Part shown: positions 39,501 through 50,190 of the stretch, piece by piece | Position numbering within the stretch: position 1 is the first letter of the stretch | How the letters are laid out: every line of letters begins with the position of its first letter | Assembly: GCA_002049455.2 (NCBI GenBank) | Contig: KV918876.1 | Location: forward strand, 152,386-216,385 | Direction of reading: 5' to 3' | DNA from: Porphyra umbilicalis | Taxonomy: Eukaryota > Rhodophyta > Bangiophyceae > Bangiales > Bangiaceae | Length of the DNA stretch: 64,000 nt | The notes under the pieces: generated by a model | What the model was told of the DNA's origin: nothing | Database searches by the model: none | What the model saw: only the letters and a program-made list of their open reading frames with translations | Translations under genes and position numbers: made by a program

Positions 39501-42500
39501 CTGCGAAAAGGTGTGGAAGGGAGACGTCGTCATGTCCATTGTGCGCCCAAAGCCGGAGCTGCGCGGCCGTGACACGGCCGCCGTCGAGACACGATGCGAC
39601 GGGTCGTCCGACAGTAACACCTGCGAGATGGAGCAGAGGAAGCCCATATCATGCTCGTCGCCGCCCAAGTCCAGGTCCGGCAGCCGGATGCGGGTGTGGA
39701 GGTCCCGCACGTCGACGACACGCTTGGTCATCTCCACTCGCCGCCCGGGCAGCCCCGTGATGGGCATCACCACGCGCACGCGGTTCATGACCAGGTCGAC
39801 GGACGTGTGTCGCACAGACGCAAGTAGGCCATGTCCGACCTCCAGGTTGTTGTACACCATCACGTTGAGGTCACGCGTCGTCACGCTCACCCGCACCTTG
39901 TGCATAATCGAGCCGGTGGTCTCGGACGCCGGCGGTTTACGGCCTGGTTCGGCCCGCCGGGCGGCCGGCAGGCAGCTGACTTCGGCTTTGGAGAGCATCC
40001 GGATGACCCGCCGGAGCGTCGTGATGCCATCCGAAAAGAGCACGCTGCAGCCGGCGGGCGCAATCCACCCCTCATCCCGCACAGACGCACGCTTGGCGTG
40101 CGTCGTGCTCGACGCGCTCGACTGGAACTCGGCGGCGGCCGCAAAGCTGCTCGGATCTGCCGGCGGCTCCCGGTCAAGCGCCGGCGCCGGCGGCGCAGCA
40201 CGCAAGGCACCACGGCTGCGCCGGCGGCCGCTTGACGCAGCTGCCTCGCCGCCCTTGACAGGCGTGCCCTGCGGACCAGCGCTCTCCACGGACCGGTCGA
40301 CCCGACCGCTGTTGGCACGGCTGGCACGGCGGGGCGCAACGGAAGCGGCAGCCACGGCCGCGTCGTCCGCCGCCATCGTGTGGAGGGCAGAGTGGGAGCT
40401 CGCCCGGCGAGACGCGCGCGGGCGCGCAACGCCTTCGTCCCCGACACCACCGCCACCACCGGGCGGTCGATCCTGCTGTTGCTCCTGCTGCGGCTGCGGC
40501 TGCGGTTGACGGTACCCGCCGCCCCTTCCACCCGCAACTGAAGTTCGCTGCGCGGCCACGTTGCAGCTGGCCTCATAGCCCGGCTCCCCCGGGCGCGGCA
40601 CGTGCGCGTGCGCGACGCGCACGTCGACGCGCAGCTCCATGCCCACCGACCGCATCGACGCGTACGAGTCGTGCCCGACAATGGACGACAGCGGCGTCTG
40701 CCACGTCGTGTAGTCCCCCGCGGGCGACACCGTGATTGTCGCAGGGGTCTCATCCCACCATAGAATGGATTGGGTGAGAACGCCCCCGTCGGGCGCTGTC
40801 GCCACAGGCGCGGCGGCGGGCCACGGCGAGGTGGACTCCCTCGCGCTGCGCGGCACGCCAATGTGGGTCCGCCCGTCCGACGAACGGAAGGAGCGGTTCC
40901 AGGCAGAGGCGACCGGCGTCCCCGTCGACAGCCCTGCTTGCCGCGCGTGAAGGGCGGACCCCTCCCGGTCCCGGCCCGCCGGCAACACCGCCGGGAATGG
41001 TAGGCAGTAGTGGTCCGTCGCGTCACCCGACGCGTGCACGGACGGGATGGGCGTCAGCAGCACCGCCACAGGCGCAAACGTGACGACCGAGCGGCGGTGG
41101 ATGTGGAAGACTGCCGGGCGGATGACCAACCGGTCACCCGAAAATTCGATCGGTGCCGGCGTCGCCGCGTCTTCCAGCCGGGACATGACGTACAGGAGCC
41201 GGTCGGCGGCCACGTCAACATAGTGGTCCGTCAAGGTATAGGGCGACGAGGAGCCGCCGAGGCGCCCGCGGAGCTTGGTCGCGGTCACCCGTAGCCCCCC
41301 GTGCGTCGTCAGGCGCATGGTGTCAAACCAGGGCAGACGCGGGGAGGGATCCTTGCTGCCGCCGCCAAACCGCGCGCACGCCTTGGTAAAGTCCATAAAA
41401 ACTGGCACGAATGCCGTGTTCCAAACCGCTTGCAGGCGGCCGACCTTGAGGTGCGCGTCACAGAATAGCTTTTGGGAGCCAAGGCCCTTGACGAGCGTCG
41501 CGCGGGAGCGGCGGCCGAGCGCGACCGTGGTCGTTGCCCAGTACGGTGCGACCGTGCGCGGGGTGGCCAGTCCAAACACCGCGTCTGCGAGCGTCGCCTC
41601 GTCAAACGACACAAAGGCGGTCGGGTAGTCCCGAAAGCCCAGCCGCGCGCCTCGGAGCACGGCCGACACGGAGCGGAAACCGAGGTCCGCCCACCCCGCC
41701 CGGTGGTCGCGTGGGTGGGTACCCCGCTCCGGCATGAAGCTGTCGAGTCGCCGCACCTCGTCGAGTGACGCGGCCGACCCCCGCCGCATCGTCTCGGCGT
41801 CCATGACCATGGAGAAGTTCGCAGACGCGAGCGTCAGCGACGCGAGCGCCGCACTCTGCAACGGTGGTAGGTGGCCGTCGGCAATGATAAGCGGCGGCGA
41901 CGCCGCTGCCAGCTGCTGCGCGCGGTCCACATAAATGTCCGAGTCCCGCTCCTTGAGCTGCGCGAGCAGCGTGTCGCCGAGCTCCGCCAGTTGCCGGTCG
42001 GAAAGCTCCACGAGTTTGTCCTCCATGAGGTCGTTGCGGTGCAGGCGCTCCCGCGTCTCATCTTGCATGAGCGGGAGCATGCGGGTGAGCCACCCGTTGA
42101 GGGGGTCGTCCTCCAAGTACACCTCCACATCCGACAGGGAGATGTGGAGGTCGGGCATCGGCTTCTTCTTGCCGGCCGAGCCGCCGCCAGCGCCGCCGAC
42201 AAAGCGAGGGGCGGCGGCGGCAGAAGAGGTCGTTGACGACGCCGACGCCGACCGCGGGGTGGGCGCCGCACCGGACTCGACGGGGGTGTCGCGTGCCTCG
42301 GCCCACTCCTCGTCGCTGCTTGCGTCGGTGGCCACAAAAACCCCGGACGATAGCGGGCTCTCCGGCAAGGTAGCGCGCGAGCCGCCAAAACCACTGGCGC
42401 CCTTTCCTCTGCCACCCGCAGCGGACGGCGGCAATGGCGAGGGGCTTCTCGCGCTTCCCCCAACGGTTGCCGTCTCGACGGCCACCGCACCGGTGGCCAC

Positions 42501-45500
42501 CACCGCCGCTGCCGTCGCTGCCGCCGCCGCCGATGCGCGCGCCAGCTTCCGCGCCTTGGCAAGCGTCACCACCGCCTTGATGCGGATGATCCACTCGTTG
42601 AGGCGCGTGCCAAAGGCAAAGTCGTGCGGGAGCACCGACCGAACGCCCACGCCGTGGATTTTGATCGCCTGCGGGCGGGCGGTCGGCGCCATGGAGACGA
42701 GCGGATTGTCCAGCCGGATGGTCGTCGCATGCGCAAACGGCACGTCTTGGAGGAACCACGTGACGCCCGCCACCTCCCACACGGGGTCGGCGGGGGACAT
42801 GGCCGCAACGCCAACGACCGACGCGCCGCTGGACGGGCCGTCGGGGAAGGAGGCCTTGACTTTGGCGTCGCTCAGCGTCAGCGTCAACGACCGCAGGGCG
42901 GTGAGGGTGCGCTCCAGACCCGACGCGGTGGCGGTGCCGGCCGGCCGCGGGCGGCCGCCGCGGGCGCCCCCGCCGGCGGCGGCAGACGTCGCGCCGCCCT
43001 CGCGGGGGCGCTTGGCGCCCGCCACTGGCGCCAGCGGCGGCGCGGCGGCGACCGGGCGCCGTGGCCCAGACGGGCGACCGGCCGCGGGGCCCCCACCCCC
43101 CGCCGGCCACCGTGACAGCACGAGACCGACCGGCGCCGCGTCGTCGCCAGCCCGACCCCCCGCGCCGCCGTCATCGTCCCCCCCCCGCCACGCCGCGCGC
43201 GCGCCGCGGACCGCGTCTGGGATTGAGTCAAAGGCCGTCTGCAGGTCATAGTCCCACCGAAAGTCCGCGCCAGCCACGTGCATGGCGACCCGGCTCTCCG
43301 CGTTGACCGACCCCGCCACGCGGGCGACCTTGGCGGTCGTCCCCACCCCGTCGGCGGTGACGTGGAGGAGGGAGGTGCTCTCCACCGCAGCATCGACCAT
43401 GATGGGTGCCTCGAGTGCTTCGAGCGTCGACGACGCCGCCGTGCCGGGGCGGACGAGGGCGGGGATGTGCACGCGGCTGACGAGGACGACCAGCGCTTGG
43501 GTTTCGAGCGGGGGACCCGGCGCCGCCAACGCCGGCCCGCCCACGGGCGCCGTGGCGGCGGCCGCTGCCGCCGTCGCCGCTGCCGCCGCCGCCGCCGGCC
43601 CACCGTCGTTCATCGGTGGCGGCGGCACCGGCACATCCGCCGCCGGCATTGACGCCGGCAGCGGAAACGGGAGCAACTCGGACCCCGGCCCCGTCAGCAC
43701 CGACTCGTCCGCCCGTGGTAGGCCCGCCCCCCCCGCCCCATCCGGCCGTCCGACCCACAAAAAGCACCCATTCCGCACGTCCACCGACGCCTCCATGCGC
43801 GGGCGGGCGGCCAGCCCGCCCGAAAACATAAACGACCGCGCCCACCGGTCATGTTCCGACGGCGCCGCCGCCGCCGCAGCGTCCGCCTCGGCCTGCCGCG
43901 CGGCGGCTAGCAACGCCCCACGGCTGCCGTCCCAGCTGTGCCGCGACGCGGGCGTCGACGCGGCGAGGGCGGGCGTCGGCCGCAGGGCGGCGGCGGCGAC
44001 GCGGAGGCGCGCGAGGAGGGTGGCGAGGGCGACCGGCTCGGCGCCCGCCGCCACGCCGTCGACGGTCGCTTCGAGGCGGACCACGTGCGCGGCCGCCACG
44101 TTCACGTCGATGGACCCGTGGAGCCGCGCCACGTACACGGTCGCCGCGGGCCGCGACGCGGCAATGGTGGCGACGGCAGCAGCTTGGGTGGGGGAGGTGT
44201 GGAGCGCGTCGGTAGACGCCGAGGAGGAGCACCGCCCGTCGGTCGACGGGCTCGAGTCCCCTCCGTCGCCCCCGTCGCCCCCTGCCGACGCCGACGCCGC
44301 GGCGCTCGGCGGCGTCACGCCCGGCCCGCCCCCCCGCGCCGGCCCCGGGGCGCTCGCCACCGACGACAGCTCGTCCGACGCAATCCCCACGGAGGATTCG
44401 GACGCGGGGTCGTCGACGGGAAGGCCCGCCGCCGCCGCCGCGGGCGCGGTCGTTGCGGCCAATGGCAGCGCCGGCGGCGACGGCGGGGCGGCTAGGCCGC
44501 CAACCGCTGCCACCGCGGCTGCCGCCGACGCCGAGGCGCCGGCGGCAGCGGCCGCCGCGGCGGCCGCCGCCACGTCCCCTGCGCGCCCCCCGCCGCTGGT
44601 ACCGACACCGTTGCGGCCGTCGACTGACAAGCGCATCCCCGACGACGAGGAGGAGAGCCCCCCGACCCGCGTGCGCGCCGCTGGGTCGGCGTAGCACAGC
44701 CGGTGGAGGGTGCGCTCGTCAAGGGCCTCGGACGCGAGGGAGCCCGCCCGGAAGCCGTCGAGGGTCAACACCGACCGCGATGCGAGCTGCTGGTGCTGCT
44801 TGTCCGTACCAAACGACTTGATGCGAAGCCGGGTGATCGTCACAAAGATGCCGTCCTCTGCGGGGGGGGGCGGCGATGACGCGTCGGAGGACACCCCCGC
44901 CGCGGCTGCATCCGCGTCGCCGCCCGGGAGTATGCCCCGCTCGCGCCGCACCGCCCCTGCGAGCCCCCGTGCCCGCCCGCTGCCGTCATTACCGCCCCCT
45001 TGCCGTGCGCGACCCCACGGCGTGGCCGCCGAGCTGACGGGCGCCCCCCCACCCCCCCCCACCGGCGGTGCTACCGCCCGCACGGTCACCTCCTCCACCG
45101 TCGCCCACCCGTCCCAGTAGCGAATCGCGCCCTGCGGCCGCGGCCGCGGCAGCACCGGGATGAAGCGGGGGAGCTTCCCCTGCAACGCGCGCGTGTGGCC
45201 GGGACACAGGTGCAAGTCGAGGCCGCCCGTGGAAGCGGTGACCACCGGCCCCGTGGCCGGCAAGCCGCCGCCACCGTCGCCGCCGTCGCCGCCCGCGTCC
45301 CCCCCCAGGCACACGGCCACGCGTGGCACCGCCACGTACAGGCGGAGGTCGTCGAGCACCCCCGAGCGGCGCCCCTTGAGCGGCGTAATCGCATTGGCGG
45401 CGACCGTGGCGGTGACGACAAACGTCGTTGGCAGGGTTACGGAGGCCGCTGACCGGGGCAGCGTGACCGACAGCCGCTCCGCAGACAGCGCAAAGCGGCC

Positions 45501-46182
45501 TGCGAGGAGCCCCACCGGTCGCGCCTCGAGCACCAACCCAGACGCGGCGACGGTCAACGCGCCGGGGCGCTCGACAGACAACTCGTCGAGACGCACGTGG
45601 AAGGCGCGGAAGCAGACAATGGTGACTTCGGTGGCGGTCGTGCGCGCCACGTTTTGGATGTAGTTGGCCCACCCGCCCGGCGCCAAGTCGGACGGCGCGC
45701 CAAGCGGCGGGGGGGGGGCGCCGCCGGGCCCCCCGCGGCGGAGGCGGCCGCGGCGGCGGGCGGCACGGCGCCATTGCCGGCGGTGCGGCGGAGCAACACA
45801 CGTTGGAGTAGGCCGCCCACCCCACGCCCACCCGCGGGGACTCCCCCCGACTCCCCGCTGCCGGGTGCCGCGCCGGCGCCACCCCCCAGTCGGGATCCCC
45901 CCCCCCCGCCACTGGTGGTAGGCGCACCACCACCCGCGTCGCGTGCACATCGACGAGCGCCCCACGGAGTTGCTCCGATAGCAGCGCGCTTAGGCGCGTC
46001 GAGACGGTCACGGACAACCCGGCCGGCAACAACTCTGACGCCCCGGGGGAGGCGGACAGCTCGACAGAGCCGGAGCGCACGCGTACGCTGATGGACAGGC
46101 GACGGAGGAGGAGCGCGACCGCGGCGGCGGCGGCGGTAGTGATGGTGGTCAGGACCGCGACGGCCACCAGCAGCGCCCCCAT
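36522..46182 (-). CDS. BLTP2/SABRE/FMP27-type bridge-like lipid transfer protein, about 3,220 residues, N-terminal frame break
   Basis: The ATG at 46182-46180 opens a hydrophobic anchor (residues 2-26, MGALLVAVAVLTTI...), then RRLSISVRVRSGSVELSAS, as at the start of hydrophobic-groove lipid-transfer proteins. The main frame continues uninterrupted from about 45720 to the stop at 36522 in one exon. NYIQNVARTTATEVTIVCFRA resembles the early repeating-groove segment of the family. Near residue 1350 VEVYLEDDPLNGWLTRMLP, then MEDKLVEL, corresponds to the EDDPFE...D.K+.EL block of SABRE/hobbit/BLTP2. RDYPTAFVSFDEATLAD follows in the FMP27 GFWDK-like region, and the C-terminal LWTWKLFFNRVKQDMIF block fits the family. 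Such proteins bridge the ER to other membranes and move phospholipids. The start and the main frame do not join directly: between them lie an 11-G run (45897-45907) and a 10-C run (45709-45718). One lost base, or one added base in each run, restores continuity. Confidence 0.83.
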
Positions 46183-46841
46183 CAGGGTGGTGAGGTCATG
46201 GACGGTGGCTGGTGGGGGGGGGGACGGGAGGGAGGATTGGGGTTGGGAGAGAAGAGAGCAGAGAGCAGACAAACAGATAGGAAGCACGGGGGGGTGGACG
46301 GGTAGGGCCCTGTCCCAAGGGACGAGGTAGCGCTGTGCGGCGCCTCCGCCGCGAGCGCGTGCTGACAAGGGGCTGCGCGGCTCGGTTGCATGCCAAGCAT
46401 CCGCACCCCCTCTCTACTTCACGACACGCCACTTCCGACTGCTTCCTGACCACCACCACCACCGCGCTCGCCACGCGACTGTCTGGCTCAATTGCATGCA
46501 GAACCGGTACAATTTGCATGTGATCACTGCCAATCGCAGGATGCCAACGATTGCGAGAAGGGGGGCTATATCGGAGCAGCAGAGTGAAGAGAAGAAGAAT
46601 CGTACATGTATTTCTGCAGTAGACTGAAAATCCCGCGGCCCTCCGTGTTTTGTAAGCCATTCGACAAATTCATCAAAGCGTGGCAGCAGGCGACGACATA
46701 CAGTACACTGGAAGGCTGCGCTGCTGCGCTTTCAGCCCTCCGCATCGTCGGAAACCCTGTGCCGCCTGACGAAACCCAAACGGTACAGGACGAACCCGAA
46801 CGGCACGAAGTCGTTCGGCTGTTGTTCGAGTGTTCGTCCGG

Positions 46842-48173
46842 CGAACGAACGCCGGATTTTTCCCGGTTTTCGTCCAACAGAGTGACAATCCGCCCACAGC
46901 GACCTGTCAGAGAGGTGCTTGTCCAGGCCTCTGTGAGAGGCATACACACAGCCAGCCCGGCTCGAAGTCGATTTCCATGACAGTCCCAGATCTTGACAAC
47001 AACAAACATGGCCAATCAGAGTCCCTCTGGCGGCAAGGTCACCAAGTCTATGAGACAAGTCAAGCCTCGAGTGCTGGTGCAACTCCAAGTCCGAATGAGA
47101 AGGTGCTCCTGGAGCATCATGAGAGCGTCCTGCAATCGACCGCAGACAAACTATTGTATTGGTGAAAACGTTAGTTATTTGATTTTTCAAACATGGGCAC
47201 CCAACCGTGCCTGTCGTACGGTCTTGCCGGGCCAAGGAGAGGTGTGCCGGTCTGGAGTGGAAGCTACAGGAGAGGGGCGAGCTCTACGAGAGCAACCGAC
47301 ACATCTTACTGACAGGGCAGTCCTTGCCTTGGCTGACTCTTCCATGTCCGCCATCATCCCCTGGTCCACACTCACGCACTCTGGTTGCCATGCTGCTGAA
47401 GGAGCCTTCCTGCATCTGGGGCGGCAGCAGCGGACAAGAGATGGAGGATACTGTGGAGGCGCAAGTTTTACGACGCGGGGGAGCGGCAATGGCTGTGGAC
47501 GTCGACAGCGGTGAACGTGTAGAAGTACAGCGGCGTCGGTGGGGGGGGGGGCAGCGGTGCGCGGGGGGCGGGAGGTCGGAAGGGACGAGGTCTGGACGTG
47601 AGCAAGAAGGGGCAGGTGCAGGGATTTGTGGAGAGTTGAGGCGTGGGGAGGGAGGGGCAAGGTGGGGTGGGGGACGGCGGGCAGGGGGACGGCGGGGAGG
47701 GGGACGGCGGGGAAGGGAACGGCGGGGAGGGGGACGGCGGGGGGGTGGACGGCGGGGAGGGGGACGGCGGGGAGGGTGACGGCGGGGAGGGTGACGGCGG
47801 GGAGGGTGACGGCGGGGAGGGTGATGCCGGGGAGGGGGACGGCGGGGAGGTGGACGGCGGGGAGGGGGACGGCGGGGAGGGGGACGGCGGGAAGGGGGAC
47901 GGCGGGGAGGGGGAAGGTGGAGAGGCAGAAGACTGGTGTCCTTAGCTTAGCAGTCTTAGTCGTCATCATTATTAGAGAAATTGTAGCACCGGAAGAAGTA
48001 CTGTCAGGAGGGTGCCAAGCTGTGTTTTGGGCGCCAACGTTTGTCCGGACGAAAGGCCTTTCGTTCGGCCGCTCGTCTCACCGGACGACTGCCGATCGCT
48101 GCGGCTGACGAATGTCGATTCGTCCGGCGGATGCAATCCGAACGAGAACCGGACAACAAAGAGCGTTCGTTCG
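46842..48173. repeat. Possible decayed inverted-repeat element
   Basis: CGAACGAACGC at 46842-46852 has its exact reverse complement at 48163-48173. Inside each, after about 10 unmatched bases, CCGGTT(T/C)TCGT recurs. TTCGTCCGGCG motifs occur near both ends. It is a weak, diverged terminal-repeat pair with no transposase between. Confidence 0.35.
47670..47928. repeat. 15-bp G-rich minisatellite, about 17 units
   Basis: Units of GGGGACGGCGGGGAG with single-base variants (ggtgac, ggtgat, gggaag). The period is a multiple of 3 and so produces spurious Gly/Asp- or Pro-rich open frames. Confidence 0.9.
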
Positions 48174-49523
48174 AGGGCACCCGATTTGCGACGATTGGGC
48201 CTCACTCATCATGAGTGATCCTGGAGCACCAGACCTCACTCCATGCAGGGAGTGCGGTCGATTGCAGAGGGTGCAAACCTGACCTGGTCCTTCCTCCGGG
48301 ATATCATCTTTGTTTTTCGCCCGTCCTGGTGTACCTTTCAGCATTTTCCGGCCATTGCATTGTTTTGACACTCCAACCGGCCCAACGCTCTGGCGGTGAT
48401 TGTCAGAGACGACCGCTGCTTTGCCATGAATATCACGCTGTGTATCCGGGATAGGATAGCACGATGCACGGCGCTGGTGTATGACCTCTGCTGGAACGTA
48501 TCTAAGAATCGGTGGCCGGTCATCCAGCATGATGGCGGTTGGTTGACAGTGCCGCGTTCAATGGAGCAACCTCCTCGAGAATACTTGTCCGCATGCAACT
48601 GTCCTCATCCTCGACGGCCCCTTTCCAGGGAGCCATCCGCGATGGGGTGATGTCCCAGACAACCCGCCTGGCGCTGACCTGCAGCATGGAACTGGATCAA
48701 ATCGAATGGGGGAGCCGATACACGTCGCGCGCGCCCTGTTGCCGAACAAGCCTGGACATGCGGACACATCGTTCAGCTCGGCCGCGCTGTGGCGCTTGCG
48801 GGGCACGGCTAAGACACATCGGCAGCGGGAAACGTGACGGTATCGGCTAGAGCACGCGCCGGCCACCGTATCGAAGCTCAGCAGCCATCCAGGCCGACGG
48901 GGCTATGCAGACCATGCCCAACAAAGGGCTGCTGCAATCGGCCCGAGTTGCTGTTTCATTTCACTGGCAGAGCGTCGAGGGCTGGAGCGGGTCAGGATCA
49001 GTCGCGCAGGTGAGTCCAGGGTCCATCCAGGATACAGGACCGTCGGAGGTCACAAAGCCTTCGGCTGGCTTTGCGTGGCCAGCGCCAGTGGCACACAGTA
49101 GGCCGGTTCATTGCGGTCGTCACGGGGGTATCCAACCGGCCTGTTTGTCCCCAACAGAGGCGTTTCGTCCTCCCCCGTTCCGACTTGTTGAACCGTCCTG
49201 ATAGGACGGTATTGGCATATGAAGTCGCTGAGGTTTCGTCTGAGCGTCGCCAGGGGCTCGTTTCCGGAGTGCTGCTCGCCTCTTATCCTTCGAACGCGAC
49301 GTGCTGTCGCCAGAACGCCACAAAAAAAAAAAAACAGAAGTCCCCGCCCGAGACTAAAACGTCGTGGTTTGCTGTCAGGCCTGAGTGAATGTCAGCCGCG
49401 CCCAGCCTCGCCACCCCTCAGCTCGGCTGCCAGCAGCATCCGACAAGACTACGTTGCGGTGCGAGTCAGCCGAGATTGCGAGCCGACAAGACGCGCCGGA
49501 CATCGTCTACAGGGAACTAATTG

Positions 49524-49650
49524 CCATCGGAAGCCCGATTCCGATGTCATCTCGGACCCACAGGATCGAGTCATCGGCTGGGGGTTTGGATGGAGATGGA
49601 TGGCTTCGCCGATGTGACTTCGCCGATGCAATTCATCGCATCGACCGATG
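49524..49650. promoter_or_regulatory. Left cluster of CCGATG/CATCGG motifs
   Basis: Motif copies at about 49524, 49541, 49571, 49609, 49623 and 49645 in both orientations within 127 bp. A similar cluster lies at 59067-59165. They bracket the transposase gene pair and resemble subterminal transposase-binding arrays. Confidence 0.45.
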
Positions 49651-49765
49651 TCATCAAGATTTCTACGTATCTCGGTCTGGGGAGCGGGCTGTCTGGGGCG
49701 TGTCCCGACCATCGTATCTGAATGGACGCCGATCCAGTGGGCACGTGTCGGTGCGTTGCTTTTTC

Positions 49766-49876
49766 GGCTGCTCTGGGGCACCACATCGCAGCGGAAGCGC
49801 ATCTCGTAAGCGGCTGCTTTGGCTGCTCTGGGGCAGCCCCTGGGAGCGGAAGCGCAGGCGGACCGCCAGCCCCCCC
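49766..49876 (+). repeat. 55-bp tandem duplication
   Basis: ggctgctctggggca at 49766 and 49821, and agcggaagcgca at 49790 and 49845, keep an identical 55-bp offset. It lies downstream of the partner gene inside the candidate transposon. Confidence 0.75.
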
Positions 49877-50190
49877 TCCACGGATGGGTCACGACAACGA
49901 CAAAACAACATTAGAAGGACAGTGCACAGCGCTACTGCGCTGCCTACTCGCTGGCATTACATCGCTCCAGCCGTGAGCACACCAGCACTCCCTCCACCCT
50001 CCGGCTGCAACAAAGAGCGACAATCAAAACACAGGGAAGGCCAAAGCATGCAACCGAGAAGGGGCACGCAAACCAACCGAAAGGCACAAGAGAACGACGG
50101 CGACATCACAGAGAGCGCGAGTGTTGTGGCGTAGAAGACAAGCAGAGAGAAAGACGAGCGCCAACTCGAGCAAAGGCAGTAGCGGTGGCG

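Larger units (their letters stand above)
46183..49523. other. 3.3-kb gene-poor repeat region
   Basis: 5' flank of the lipid-transfer gene followed by mosaic sequence. It contains inverted-repeat relics (46842-48173), a 15-bp minisatellite (47670-47928), a 16-bp palindrome (48049-48064) and an A-run at 49321-49333. Open frames are short and unlike proteins. Confidence 0.45.

Noticed and set aside
46566-47015. 149-codon minus-strand frame
   Set aside because: Lies within repeat-relic DNA and resembles no family.
47643-47945. Gly/Asp-rich open frame
   Set aside because: Direct translation of the 15-bp minisatellite.
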